Source: Psychrosphaera haliotis
GTDB taxonomy: Bacteria > Pseudomonadota > Gammaproteobacteria > Enterobacterales > Alteromonadaceae
Direction of reading: 5' to 3'
Length of the DNA stretch: 64,000 nucleotides
Assembly (NCBI RefSeq): GCF_009728465.1
Contig: NZ_WOCD01000001.1
Coordinates: 186,001-250,000, forward strand
In this document: piece after piece, positions 29,403 to 38,625 of the stretch
How the letters are laid out: each line of letters starts with the position of its first letter
Numbering within the stretch: the first letter of the stretch is position 1
Program-made: the position numbers and the translations under genes
The notes under the pieces: model-generated
The model's input: only the letters and a program-made list of their open reading frames with translations
Database searches by the model: none
What the model was told of the DNA's origin: nothing

Positions 29403-30308
29403 CTAGAACCATGTATCCATAACAATGGATGCAACACCTCGTTTAGTTGGTAAGTAAAACGCTGGTAATGACGGTTCGCTTTCTTCAAGCGTTACTGGAA
29501 TGCCGTGGCCTAACTGTGAATAGGAGTACAATGAAATGGCGTTTTTGTTTTTACCTGTTTGCCAGGTTGTTTGAGTTATGCCGGAAGTCGGTTTGCTTGC
29601 TTGAGATTTAACAGGACTTGCCCCGACAATGGCCGCGTATTGCTCTGCCATTTGTTGTGAATTTTTTGCGTTTACAATAACGTCATTATCGCCAGTAAAG
29701 ATTAGTAACGACGGCCACTGCTCATTCGACTTTTTAGTAAATGGTTTGGCGAGCTCCGATACCGACATCGAAGAACCGCTTTTCATACATGCAATTGCTT
29801 GGATAAGGTTGTTCGCACAGGGATAAGGGATGCCCGCAACTATTGCTGCGCCGTCAAATAAATCAGGTTTTTGCAACAATACGGCACTCGCCATAGCACC
29901 ACCGGCCGATAGCCCTACTAAATAAGTGGGTACGTCAGGGTACTTATTTTGTGCCTTAGTTATAAAGTGTTCAATTGACGCTAGCTCACCACTATCGGAT
30001 TTGTTGTCCTGTTCGGAAAACCAGTTAAAACAAGCTTGTACGTTATTGTTTTTATTTTGCTCAATATTCAAAATAGCCACAGAACGCTTTTTTGATTCAT
30101 CTAAGAACCCGCTATTCTGAGCAAAGCTCTTTGAATCTTGGCCACAGCCGTGCAACAAAACAACAATACCTTTGGGTGCATTTAACTGACCTGTTATTGA
30201 CGCTGCCAGTTCGCCAGGGTTGTTTTCAATACTCATCTCAGTTGCTAAAGCTGCAGTAGTTAAGCAACCAAAAGTCATGACTAGATAAGCTATATTCCTA
30301 AATTTCAT
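29403..30308 (-). CDS. Secreted esterase, PHB depolymerase family
   Basis: A secreted alpha/beta hydrolase of about 301 residues in the poly(3-hydroxybutyrate) depolymerase/LpqC family. The chosen ATG (30308) follows GAAGGAA and gives the signal peptide MKFRNIAYLVMTFGCLTTAALA; an upstream ATG at 30344 lacks a ribosome site. Visible features are the oxyanion segment VVLLHGCGQD, CFNWF (the family's C-x-NW-F block), the nucleophile elbow GLSAGGAM, the Asp of FTGDNDVIV and the His of LGHGIPV. It would degrade polymer or oligomers outside the cytoplasm. No separate substrate-binding domain is visible, so short-chain PHB or oligomers are more likely than dense granules. Confidence 0.88.
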   Translation of the reverse strand: MKFRNIAYLVMTFGCLTTAALATEMSIENNPGELAASITGQLNAPKGIVVLLHGCGQDSKSFAQNSGFLDESKKRSVAILNIEQNKNNNVQACFNWFSEQDNKSDSGELASIEHFITKAQNKYPDVPTYLVGLSAGGAMASAVLLQKPDLFDGAAIVAGIPYPCANNLIQAIACMKSGSSMSVSELAKPFTKKSNEQWPSLLIFTGDNDVIVNAKNSQQMAEQYAAIVGASPVKSQASKPTSGITQTTWQTGKNKNAISLYSYSQLGHGIPVTLEESEPSLPAFYLPTKRGVASIVMDTWF

Positions 30309-30366
30309 GTTTATTCCTTCATAATAATGATGCACTGAGTTCACTTGATCACCAGCCTATCTGCAA

Positions 30367-30379
30367 TGCTACTTTAGTA
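30367..30379 (-). promoter_or_regulatory. Putative operator copy 4, PHB-depolymerase-type esterase
   Basis: On the minus strand TACTA AAG TAGCA, one mismatch from TACTA-N3-TAGTA. It is centred 65 bp upstream of the esterase start at 30308. It also lies 98 bp before the divergent EAL-HDOD gene, so an effect there cannot be excluded. Confidence 0.55.
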
Positions 30380-30470
30380 CTACGTACCTATGTTGGAATT
30401 GATAATTCACAAATTGTAATATTAATGCCAGAATACAACGAATAATAAAAATACAATTTAAGGTAACATT

Positions 30471-31688
30471 TTGAGCATTCAGTTTTTGGCCAAACAACCT
30501 ATTCTAGATAAAGCCTCTGAAGTAATAGGTTATGAGTTGTTATACCGAGACTCGGAGGAGAATGCATTTCCTCCCGGCTTAACAGATGAACAAGCCTCCG
30601 CCAGAATGTTTTATGAAACCGCCTTGTTCCACGGCATCAACAATGTCACTGAGCAACGTAAAGCCTTTGTAAACCTATGTGATAAAAGTGTTTTAAAACA
30701 ATTACCTAATTTAATTCCGCGAGAAAATTTGATCGTGGAAATTGTCGAAAGAAGCTTAATAGATAATGAAACAATAGAAGCCATTGCAGACCTCCACCAA
30801 CAAGGTTACGTTTTTGCTCTTGATGACTATGATTTTGATGAAAAATGGGCTGGCTTAGCTTCTTATGTATCCTATGTGAAGTTTGATATACCTGAAGACA
30901 ATGCATTAATTGCACCCACTGTAGCAAGAATCAAAGCGACATTCCCAAATGTAAAGCTTGTTGCTGAACGAATAGAAACTAAGATACAAGCAGATTTTGC
31001 GTTTGAATGCGGCGTTGATTACCTGCAAGGCTATTACTTTGCCCGTCCCGTTATTATGAAATTTAATAACATCGACCCATCAAAAACTGTAGCAATGGAG
31101 TTGGTGAGTTGCTTAACTCAAGGGTTATTGGACTTTGACAAGGTGTCAAAAATACTGAGTCGTGATATAAGTCTTACCGCCCGTGTAATAAAGCTTGCTA
31201 ACGTTTCACTTGCATTCAGAAATCTAAATATATCAAGTATTAATAAAGCCGTTGTATATTTAGGCGAAGATACAATGCGAAAGTTTATTTCCGTAGTTGC
31301 GGTAACCAAACTAGCCAGTGATAAGCCGGACGAAATCGTCTTATTAGGTCTTCGAAGAGCCTTGTTTATACAAAACCTACCCACGCTCATTGGTCAAAAA
31401 CCAACACCTACCGGCTTTCTTGTGGGTTTGCTATCAGTGTTAGATGCCATCTTAGATTGCACCATCGAAGATGTAATAGAGAAATTACAACTTCAAGAAA
31501 AGATGGCAAACAGCATGTTACACTATGAAGGTCAATATGGCTGTGCACTAGAACTTGTAAAACATGTTGAAAAAGCCGAGTGGAAAGAAGTAACGTTATT
31601 ATTAAAAAATAAATTCCCTGATCAGTCTTTTGACATTGATGGCCTTTATGTGGATGTATATAAAGAAGCGCGAGACTTATTAAGCTAA
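30471..31688 (+). CDS. EAL-HDOD signalling protein (YuxH-like), EAL probably degenerate
   Basis: A cytoplasmic 405-residue protein with an N-terminal EAL-like domain (about 1-190) and a C-terminal HDOD domain (about 200-400). The EAL signature is altered: IGYELLYRD stands where E-A-L-x-R is expected, and DDYDFDE replaces DDFG, although the final QGYYFARP is kept. It is therefore more likely a c-di-GMP effector or scaffold than an active phosphodiesterase. The start is TTG with AAGG upstream. The stop overlaps the convergent GIY-YIG gene by four bases. Confidence 0.87.
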   Translation: MSIQFLAKQPILDKASEVIGYELLYRDSEENAFPPGLTDEQASARMFYETALFHGINNVTEQRKAFVNLCDKSVLKQLPNLIPRENLIVEIVERSLIDNETIEAIADLHQQGYVFALDDYDFDEKWAGLASYVSYVKFDIPEDNALIAPTVARIKATFPNVKLVAERIETKIQADFAFECGVDYLQGYYFARPVIMKFNNIDPSKTVAMELVSCLTQGLLDFDKVSKILSRDISLTARVIKLANVSLAFRNLNISSINKAVVYLGEDTMRKFISVVAVTKLASDKPDEIVLLGLRRALFIQNLPTLIGQKPTPTGFLVGLLSVLDAILDCTIEDVIEKLQLQEKMANSMLHYEGQYGCALELVKHVEKAEWKEVTLLLKNKFPDQSFDIDGLYVDVYKEARDLLS

Positions 31689-31939
31689 GTCTTTTTTTGT
31701 TCTGCAATTAAAGCCAATTTTTGTTTACGAGTTAGACGCTTAATTTGATATTCACGAACAGAAGCACTGCTTCGAGAGTCTGACGTTTCATTGTAAATAA
31801 GCGCTACTGGGGTTCGATTGCGCGTATATTTAGCCCCTTTTCCAGTATTGTGCTGAACTACCCGCCTAGCACAGTCCGTGGTAATTCCTGTGTAAAGGGT
31901 GTCGTCAGCGCACCTTAATATATAAACAAACCAACTCAT
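31685..31939 (-). CDS. GIY-YIG domain protein (YhbQ/UPF0213 type)
   Basis: A stand-alone GIY-YIG nuclease-fold protein of 84 residues. It shows FVYILRC at the N-terminus, LYTGIT for the YIG half, Arg in CARRVVQHN, and Glu in REYQIKRLTRKQK. Proteins of this size (YhbQ, UPF0213) have been linked to DNA processing, but a physiological role is not settled. It overlaps the EAL-HDOD gene end to end. Confidence 0.88.
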   Translation of the reverse strand: MSWFVYILRCADDTLYTGITTDCARRVVQHNTGKGAKYTRNRTPVALIYNETSDSRSSASVREYQIKRLTRKQKLALIAEQKKT

Positions 31940-32052
31940 TATGCTTTTACTGCCTTATTCTTATACATCTTGATTGCTAAAATCACGGTTTTCAGGTAGT
32001 CTTCAGCGCCTTTTGCCGTGAGCAAATCCTAATTTTCTTAAAGTGAGTGTTA

Positions 32053-33483
32053 ATGCAATTTACCGACCTAGGTCTTTCCGACGCATTGTTGAGTGCGATC
32101 AACGATCAGGGCTATACTAGCCCTTCTCCTATTCAAGCCCAAGCAATTCCTGCAGTTTTAGAAGGCCAAGATGTAATGGCCGCTGCACAAACGGGTACCG
32201 GCAAGACTGCAGGCTTTACACTCCCTTTATTAGAGCGATTATCCAAAGGTCCACGTGCAAAATCAAATCAAGTTCGTGCGCTTGTTCTAACACCAACGCG
32301 TGAACTCGCTGCCCAAGTAGCCGCTAGTGTAGAAACCTATGGTAAGAACCTACCGCTTCGTTCTGCCGTTGTTTTTGGTGGCGTAAAAATCAATCCTCAA
32401 ATGATTGCGTTACGTAAAGGTGTCGATATTCTTATCGCAACACCAGGACGCTTAATGGACTTATACAGCCAAAACGCGGTTAAGTTTGATCAATTAGAAG
32501 TGCTTGTACTAGATGAAGCTGACCGTATGTTAGATATGGGCTTTATTCACGATATCAAAAAGATCTTGCGATTATTACCAATTAAACGTCAAAACTTAAT
32601 GTTTTCAGCAACGTTTTCTGATGACATTAAAGACTTAGCACAAGGGCTAATGAACAACCCAGTTCATATCTCTGTTTCCCCTGCTAATTCAACAACAACA
32701 AGTGTTGAACAAACTCTGTATAGCGTAGATCAAAGCTTTAAAGCAAGACTGTTGATTAAGTTAATTAAAAAGAATGACTGGCAACAAGTTCTGGTTTTCT
32801 CTCGCACTAAACATGGTGCTAATAGGCTTGCTAAAAATCTAGACTCAAAAGGTATTACTGCAGCGGCTATTCATGGCAATAAGAGTCAAGCAGCTCGTAC
32901 TAAAGCGCTAGCAAATTTTAAAGACAAATCTATCCGAGTTTTAGTGGCAACTGATATTGCTGCACGTGGCTTAGACATTGAGCAATTACCACAGGTTGTA
33001 AACTACGACCTACCACAAGTTGCTGAAGACTATGTACACCGTATTGGTCGTACAGGTCGTGCAGGCGCTGAAGGTAAAGCTGTTTCATTAGTTTCTGCTG
33101 ATGAGTTCAAGAGCTTAACGGACATTGAACAACTTATCCAAAAGCACATTGAACGCTCTATCGATGAAGATTTTGTTCCTCAAATGACCTTACCGCCGGC
33201 CAAAGAGATTCGAGCTCCTAAAAAGAAAAAGCCGAAAAAGAATAAGTCATTACGAGACGATGATGCGCAAGATAAAAAGCCGCAACGTCGAAGCAACAGC
33301 TCAGGTAATAACGACAACAGAAACAGCGGTTCAAAAGGTAACTCACATAACCGTTCAGGCGCAAAGCCAAATGGTAAGCCTGGTTCACGTTCTGGTGCTA
33401 AACCAACCGGTAAGCCTAATAGTCGTCCTGGCAACAAGCCGGCTCGAAAGCCAGCAAATCGAAATACTAATAATAACGGTTAA
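32053..33483 (+). CDS. rhlE: DEAD-box RNA helicase RhlE
   Basis: An ATP-dependent RNA helicase of about 476 residues involved in ribosome assembly and RNA decay. All core motifs are present: the Q-motif ([12 protein letters not shown]), [35 protein letters not shown], the SAT motif, ARGLDIE and [10 protein letters not shown]. After about residue 390 it has a low-complexity basic tail (KKKKPKKNK, then Asn/Gly/Ser-rich imperfect repeats around GAKPxGKPxSR) likely to bind RNA or aid cold adaptation. A GTG two codons earlier (32047) is possible; the ATG at 32053 fits the GTGAG spacing better. Confidence 0.94.
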   Translation: MQFTDLGLSDALLSAINDQGYTSPSPIQAQAIPAVLEGQDVMAAAQTGTGKTAGFTLPLLERLSKGPRAKSNQVRALVLTPTRELAAQVAASVETYGKNLPLRSAVVFGGVKINPQMIALRKGVDILIATPGRLMDLYSQNAVKFDQLEVLVLDEADRMLDMGFIHDIKKILRLLPIKRQNLMFSATFSDDIKDLAQGLMNNPVHISVSPANSTTTSVEQTLYSVDQSFKARLLIKLIKKNDWQQVLVFSRTKHGANRLAKNLDSKGITAAAIHGNKSQAARTKALANFKDKSIRVLVATDIAARGLDIEQLPQVVNYDLPQVAEDYVHRIGRTGRAGAEGKAVSLVSADEFKSLTDIEQLIQKHIERSIDEDFVPQMTLPPAKEIRAPKKKKPKKNKSLRDDDAQDKKPQRRSNSSGNNDNRNSGSKGNSHNRSGAKPNGKPGSRSGAKPTGKPNSRPGNKPARKPANRNTNNNG

Positions 33484-33620
33484 GCTGTAAGCTAAAGTTT
33501 ATAAGTTAAACGTTAAGTTTGTATTTGCATTGATATAGATCAGTAAATTTTTATCTATATTTTTGTCTGATGAATAGTTAAGGGTTACACTTAAATAAAT
33601 GCTTTAATGGAGCTGTTTAA

Positions 33621-35297
33621 GTGCATAACCCTTTAATTTTAGAAATGATTTACCTTCTCCTCGCGGCCGTATTTATGGTGCCGCTATGTCAGGCCATAGG
33701 TCTTGGTGCCGTACCTGGCTTTTTATTGGCCGGCATACTAATTGGTCCCTCCGTTTTAGGTTTAATATCAGACGTTGCGCATATTGCCCATATTTCAGAA
33801 TTTGGTGTGGTTTTGTTGCTATTTGTTATTGGCATGGAAATGAAACCCTCGTTTTTATGGAAAATTAAGCGTCTTGTCTTTGGCTTGGGCTCACTGCAAG
33901 TGTTACTAACAAGCTTAATTATCATTCTAATAAGTCACTTCTTACTAGGTTTAGATTGGCCAGCGGCGATAATAATTGGCTGCGCTCTATCGCTTTCTTC
34001 TACAGCTTTTGTGCTACAAATACTGACTCAACAAAAGTCACTCAACACTGAATTTGGTCGCTCTTCCGTCGCGGTATTACTCATGCAAGATTTAGCCGTG
34101 GTGCCGTTACTAGCCCTAATTCCTTTATTGTCTGAATCTACTGGGGTAAGCCACAGCATAGGTTATGCGGTGCTTCAGTCAGTTGGCATTATTGTAGCCG
34201 TCATCATGGTGGGCAAATACCTGTTAAACCCTCTTTTATATCGAGTTGCTAAGTCAGCTAATGCTGAAGTATTTACGGCTACGGCTGTGCTTATAGTGTT
34301 AGGTACCGCTTATTTAACTGAGATTGCTGGGCTTTCAATGGCAATGGGCGCATTTTTAGCGGGTCTGCTTATTTCTGATTCTGCTTATCGTCATCAAATT
34401 AAAGCTGAAGTACAACCCTTTAGAGGTTTATTGTTAGGTGCGTTTTTCATTTCTATGGGGATGTCTTTAAATATACCTGTTTTACTAGAGTCGCCGGTAC
34501 TTGTTATTTCATTGATGCTTTTAACCGTGGCTATTAAAACATCGGTTCTTACACTATTAGCAAAATCATTTGGACATAGTTGGCAAAAATCAGCGGCCGT
34601 TGGTTTTCTACTCGGTCAAAGTGGTGAATTTGCCCTTGTCTTACTTTCCTTAGCATTTGCTGCTGACTTGTTGACTGCTTATCAGTTTAATATTGCTATG
34701 CTGGTGGTTTTAGTCAGCATGTTAATTACGCCACTACTGGCTATTATTGCCAATAAATTTAATAACCAACAACAAGAGCTAAGCCCTTCAGAAGCTGAGA
34801 TTCCAGAATGCGCAGTAGTGTTAGCTGGCTTTGGCCGCGTTGGTCGCAGTATAGGAGCAATCCTTGAAACAGCTGGCGTCAGTTATGTCGCGTTTGACCG
34901 TTCAAGTGAGATAGTAAAAAAATATCAAGATAATTACCCAGTGTTTTATGGTGATGTCACGCAATCTCATTTACTCAACTCCGCCGGCATACATCACGCT
35001 AAATTGGCTATAATTACCTTAAACGATACCCATGCGGCTTTAGAGTTGGTTGAATCTTTAAGACATCGTTTTCCAGATCTAAACATCATAGCGCGAGCCC
35101 ACAACAGTGATAATTGTTTGGAACTGCTGCAACATGGAGCAAACGATGTGGTATCTGAGAATGTAGAGGCTAGTTTGGAATTAACAGAGCTCGCTTTAAA
35201 AGCGAATCACGTTGATGACTCTGATATTCAGGAGTTATTATCCGCTTTTCGATTAAATTACTATAATAAAATTAGAAATATGACCGATAACCTATAA
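33621..35297 (+). CDS. CPA2 cation:proton antiporter with RCK_N domain (KefB/YbaL-like)
   Basis: A monovalent-cation/proton antiporter of 558 residues: a 12-13-helix Na/H-exchanger domain (residues about 5-385) and a cytosolic Rossmann RCK/TrkA-N domain (about 395-520) with the GFGRVGRSIG nucleotide motif and an acidic residue after the second strand (FDRSSE). The architecture matches KefB/KefC and YbaL, which exchange K for H under electrophile or pH stress. No KefF/KefG ancillary oxidoreductase gene is adjacent. The GTG start has GGAG in place. A weak terminator follows. Confidence 0.9.
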   Translation: MHNPLILEMIYLLLAAVFMVPLCQAIGLGAVPGFLLAGILIGPSVLGLISDVAHIAHISEFGVVLLLFVIGMEMKPSFLWKIKRLVFGLGSLQVLLTSLIIILISHFLLGLDWPAAIIIGCALSLSSTAFVLQILTQQKSLNTEFGRSSVAVLLMQDLAVVPLLALIPLLSESTGVSHSIGYAVLQSVGIIVAVIMVGKYLLNPLLYRVAKSANAEVFTATAVLIVLGTAYLTEIAGLSMAMGAFLAGLLISDSAYRHQIKAEVQPFRGLLLGAFFISMGMSLNIPVLLESPVLVISLMLLTVAIKTSVLTLLAKSFGHSWQKSAAVGFLLGQSGEFALVLLSLAFAADLLTAYQFNIAMLVVLVSMLITPLLAIIANKFNNQQQELSPSEAEIPECAVVLAGFGRVGRSIGAILETAGVSYVAFDRSSEIVKKYQDNYPVFYGDVTQSHLLNSAGIHHAKLAIITLNDTHAALELVESLRHRFPDLNIIARAHNSDNCLELLQHGANDVVSENVEASLELTELALKANHVDDSDIQELLSAFRLNYYNKIRNMTDNL

Positions 35298-35298
35298 G

Positions 35299-35319
35299 GA
35301 GCATTTTTTATGCTCTTTT
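35299..35319 (+). terminator. Weak intrinsic terminator after the antiporter gene
   Basis: GAGCAT and ATGCTC form a six-base stem with a T-rich loop, followed by TTTT, immediately after the stop codon. Confidence 0.6.
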
Positions 35320-35338
35320 CATTGAGGGCGTAGTTAAC

Positions 35339-38300
35339 ATGTTGTATTCGGTTCGAAATAAGTACAGTCTAGTTTATCCAATAATTTGCATCATTTTACT
35401 GCTTATTGTCAGTGGTTGCGGTTCAAGTGATAGCACGTCAACTGATGGCGAGGTATCTAACGACACCTTTGCCGTGCAAGTGAGCCCTGCATCAATAACA
35501 CTTGTTGCTGGACAAGAGATTGAACTTACTTATGTTGTAACAAATTCGGATGGTATTGCAGTTGTTGCCTCTATCAACACTCAGCCAGATTTAGGTGAAG
35601 TTACGATTGATGAAGACGCCCAAGCTATTCTATTTTCTGCCGGCGATGAAATCGGCTCTGGGCAATTTGAAATCGTATTTTCAAGCAATAGTATTTCGGA
35701 GTCCATTGCAGTTTCATATCAAATTACCGCGTCTGACTCTTCTGAAGACGATAATGACGGCGGCAATGATGGTGATAGCGATGGCGAAGAGGATACAACC
35801 GACTACAAAGTAACTTGGCCGACGGATTACATCACTCTTTTTGAAGATGAAGTTGTAACTATTAATCTCAACAGAAACTACGAGTTAAATGGTGACGTCT
35901 TAGAGAATTTCTATTTAAACGCCGCAAATTTAAATGGCCAACTGTCACAAGACAGCAGCCAATACCTCATATCTGCTGATCCAGCAGAGGAAGATACATA
36001 TGGAGAGCTATTAGCCGTAAGTGAAATAGATGGAGTTATTAATGAGCAGCCAATTCAGATCATTTATTATAATAAGAATAGAGACTTAGAAACGGTAGAG
36101 CCACCTGTAATCGCGCTCATTGAACCAGTTATAGAATTAAACCTTTACCAGTCAAGTACAATCAACTTCGATATTTACGATCCTGACTCCGATAGAATTT
36201 CTTATCGAGTGATATCGGCTCCTTCAGCAGTAACAACTCATGTAAATAAAGCTCTATATGGATATGAACTTACTGTCTCGCTGAATCAAAACCTTGAGGG
36301 TGATTCCGAAACCGTTACTCTTGAAGTGAGTGACGGCCATTTGACTGATCAAATTGATATTCTGTTGACTCAAAGTAACACACCTGCTGATGAAAATGAT
36401 GCCCCCGTGCTGTCAATTGAAGAAAATGTAACATTGAGCTTAATTAAAAAGCTGACGGGATTAGAGTCGGATAAAATTGCGCAATTTGCCTATGTTTTAA
36501 CAGATAACAACAAGGAGTTTGTTGATTTAACATTCTCAAGCACCACTGACGACTTCACTATCACCAATAACCCACCTTATTTTTCAGTATTTTCAGATGA
36601 CGTATCAGAACTGCAGTATGAACAAGTTACAATTTCGGCCAATGATGCAGGTTATGAATCTAAATTAACTTTTCATTTATATATAAAAGATAATTTCACC
36701 AGCTTTTTAGGTGGCAACCCAAACTTGGCGCCTCTAATTGAAGTACCATTATTGTCGCCATTGCTAGAAAGTAAAACAATGTCTTTTGATGTGGTCATTG
36801 AAGACTTTGAAGACCACCCATACTCAATCGCTGTTGTGGCGGATGAGAGCATATTAACATCAGAGATTAGTGGCGACCAAGTCTCTATTACTGCAGCCCT
36901 ACTTGCCCAACCAGATGATTTAAATACTGAATTTGATATTGTTGTTACTGACGTATTTGGCAGTGAAAGAGTTGAAACCGTTTCACTTACTATCTACAAA
37001 AATACGCCGCCGGCCATTACCGCTGATGCAACAGCACTAGATATTGTTGAAACGGGCCAAGTGCAAGTTGCAGTGTCGGTTGAAGATATTGATGAAGGTA
37101 GTTTAGAGCCTCAATTGATTTATGACTCTAGCAAAATGACAGCAGAGTATTCCGATGGTTTATTAACAATAGAAGCCTTTGATCTAGACGAACCGTTTAC
37201 TGACAGTTTCATCATTCGTGCAGTAGATGAGTTTGGTGCGGTTTCGGAATTAGAGCTGCCATTGATCATTAGGATAGATAACTCAGCTCCACAAATCACC
37301 CTAAGTCAATCTACAATTGAAATTGCACCTGGCCAGTCAGAGTCACTGTTGGTGAATTATTTTGATCCCGACGGAACGGAGTTGGAAATCACTCGCTACA
37401 CAAACAATAGTTTATTAACGGAAAGTTACGACCAAAACACAGGTATATTAACTCTGAGTCTGGATGCTAGTGCAACTTTCCAACAAACGATGACCTTAGT
37501 TACCACAGCGTCAGATGGCTTCATAACGGTATCAGAAACCATTACCGTAATTGTTCCTGTTGCGCCCTCTCCACCTGAACTAACCATTAACGCCTTCGTT
37601 CCCGAAGTTGACGAGGATGAAACTCTCATCATTAATTTTATAACTGACGATCAGAATGGCGATAACGTAATGGTCAGCGTTCAAGATGGTGGAACATCAA
37701 ACTTTTTAAGCCTAAATGTCACCGTTTTTGATAATTATTTGCAAATTGTGGTGCCAGATAATGTCACTTCTATTACCAACTATGCAATTGAAGTCATTGC
37801 CACCGACGATAGCACGAGTAATCTGAGCGTGAGCGAAACGATTCAGTTTAATGTCATGCCTGTAAATGATCCTCCTACCTTAGGCCTGGTTTCTAACAGC
37901 ATTGAACTGACGAACGACTACATAACTCGGATTAATCTGAATATTAGTGATGTAGATAATGATGCTGCAGACTTCACGGTAGAGTTGCTAGCTAATAATG
38001 GAAACGCTATTCCAAATACTCTTGAAATTGCAGGACTAGATGTAAACTCTCTGCAATTAAAAGCAGCATACAAAGGCATCAGCATGGTCAATCAACCTTT
38101 AAAGCTTCGCGTATTTGATGGCCAGACATATGCCGAAGAAACCTTACTTGTCACCGCTTTATTACAAAACAATGCCCCCATATTTGGCGACTCAGTAGAC
38201 TCAGCTCAAGTGCTAGAGGACTATACCGACCAATTTGATATACAAATAACCGATGAAGACACACCGACAGATGGTGATGTTGCTTCAATCAAGGAAATCA

Positions 38301-38542
38301 ACATTGGCAACGTATCAGGTGCAAACCCAGTAAGTACAACTGTAGTGGATGGCATTACAGTTAATACACAAATAGGGGTTGGCGTTTCCGTTACACAAAT
38401 TGAACAATTTGTTTCCAATAACAGGATACATATTGCAACGGCAGCAGGCACCGGTGGCTCTACGGTTCTGCTCTCTGTAATCGCGACTGATGGTTTTGTA
38501 GATATTGCTCATGACATCCGACTAAAAATTGTAGCGCCTTAA
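35339..38542 (+). CDS. Large surface lipoprotein with tandem cadherin/Ig-like repeats
   Basis: A 1067-residue exported lipoprotein with lipobox VSGC at about residues 24-27. An Asp/Gly/Glu linker at about residues 138-158 (EDDNDGGNDGDSDGEED) resembles calcium-binding or flexible stalks. The rest is a chain of about eight beta-sandwich repeats of roughly 90-100 residues, with recurring NxAPxI/NDAPVL starts and DxDG and DE acidic edges, typical of cadherin-like and Big domains. No catalytic domain is seen. It probably sits on the outer membrane as an adhesin or polysaccharide-binding protein. There is no partner secretion gene nearby. Confidence 0.82.
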   Translation: MLYSVRNKYSLVYPIICIILLLIVSGCGSSDSTSTDGEVSNDTFAVQVSPASITLVAGQEIELTYVVTNSDGIAVVASINTQPDLGEVTIDEDAQAILFSAGDEIGSGQFEIVFSSNSISESIAVSYQITASDSSEDDNDGGNDGDSDGEEDTTDYKVTWPTDYITLFEDEVVTINLNRNYELNGDVLENFYLNAANLNGQLSQDSSQYLISADPAEEDTYGELLAVSEIDGVINEQPIQIIYYNKNRDLETVEPPVIALIEPVIELNLYQSSTINFDIYDPDSDRISYRVISAPSAVTTHVNKALYGYELTVSLNQNLEGDSETVTLEVSDGHLTDQIDILLTQSNTPADENDAPVLSIEENVTLSLIKKLTGLESDKIAQFAYVLTDNNKEFVDLTFSSTTDDFTITNNPPYFSVFSDDVSELQYEQVTISANDAGYESKLTFHLYIKDNFTSFLGGNPNLAPLIEVPLLSPLLESKTMSFDVVIEDFEDHPYSIAVVADESILTSEISGDQVSITAALLAQPDDLNTEFDIVVTDVFGSERVETVSLTIYKNTPPAITADATALDIVETGQVQVAVSVEDIDEGSLEPQLIYDSSKMTAEYSDGLLTIEAFDLDEPFTDSFIIRAVDEFGAVSELELPLIIRIDNSAPQITLSQSTIEIAPGQSESLLVNYFDPDGTELEITRYTNNSLLTESYDQNTGILTLSLDASATFQQTMTLVTTASDGFITVSETITVIVPVAPSPPELTINAFVPEVDEDETLIINFITDDQNGDNVMVSVQDGGTSNFLSLNVTVFDNYLQIVVPDNVTSITNYAIEVIATDDSTSNLSVSETIQFNVMPVNDPPTLGLVSNSIELTNDYITRINLNISDVDNDAADFTVELLANNGNAIPNTLEIAGLDVNSLQLKAAYKGISMVNQPLKLRVFDGQTYAEETLLVTALLQNNAPIFGDSVDSAQVLEDYTDQFDIQITDEDTPTDGDVASIKEINIGNVSGANPVSTTVVDGITVNTQIGVGVSVTQIEQFVSNNRIHIATAAGTGGSTVLLSVIATDGFVDIAHDIRLKIVAP

Positions 38543-38625
38543 GTAATTACAGGGCTAATTAAAAGCTTGCACAAGCCTCTAAATAAAAGTTAAATAAGCT
38601 TATATTTTATTGGCTTGGAGCCCTC

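Noticed and set aside
33621..35297. Glutathione-gated KefB/KefC assignment
   Set aside because: No KefF/KefG gene is adjacent and the gating residues cannot be judged by eye, so only the CPA2 family is claimed.
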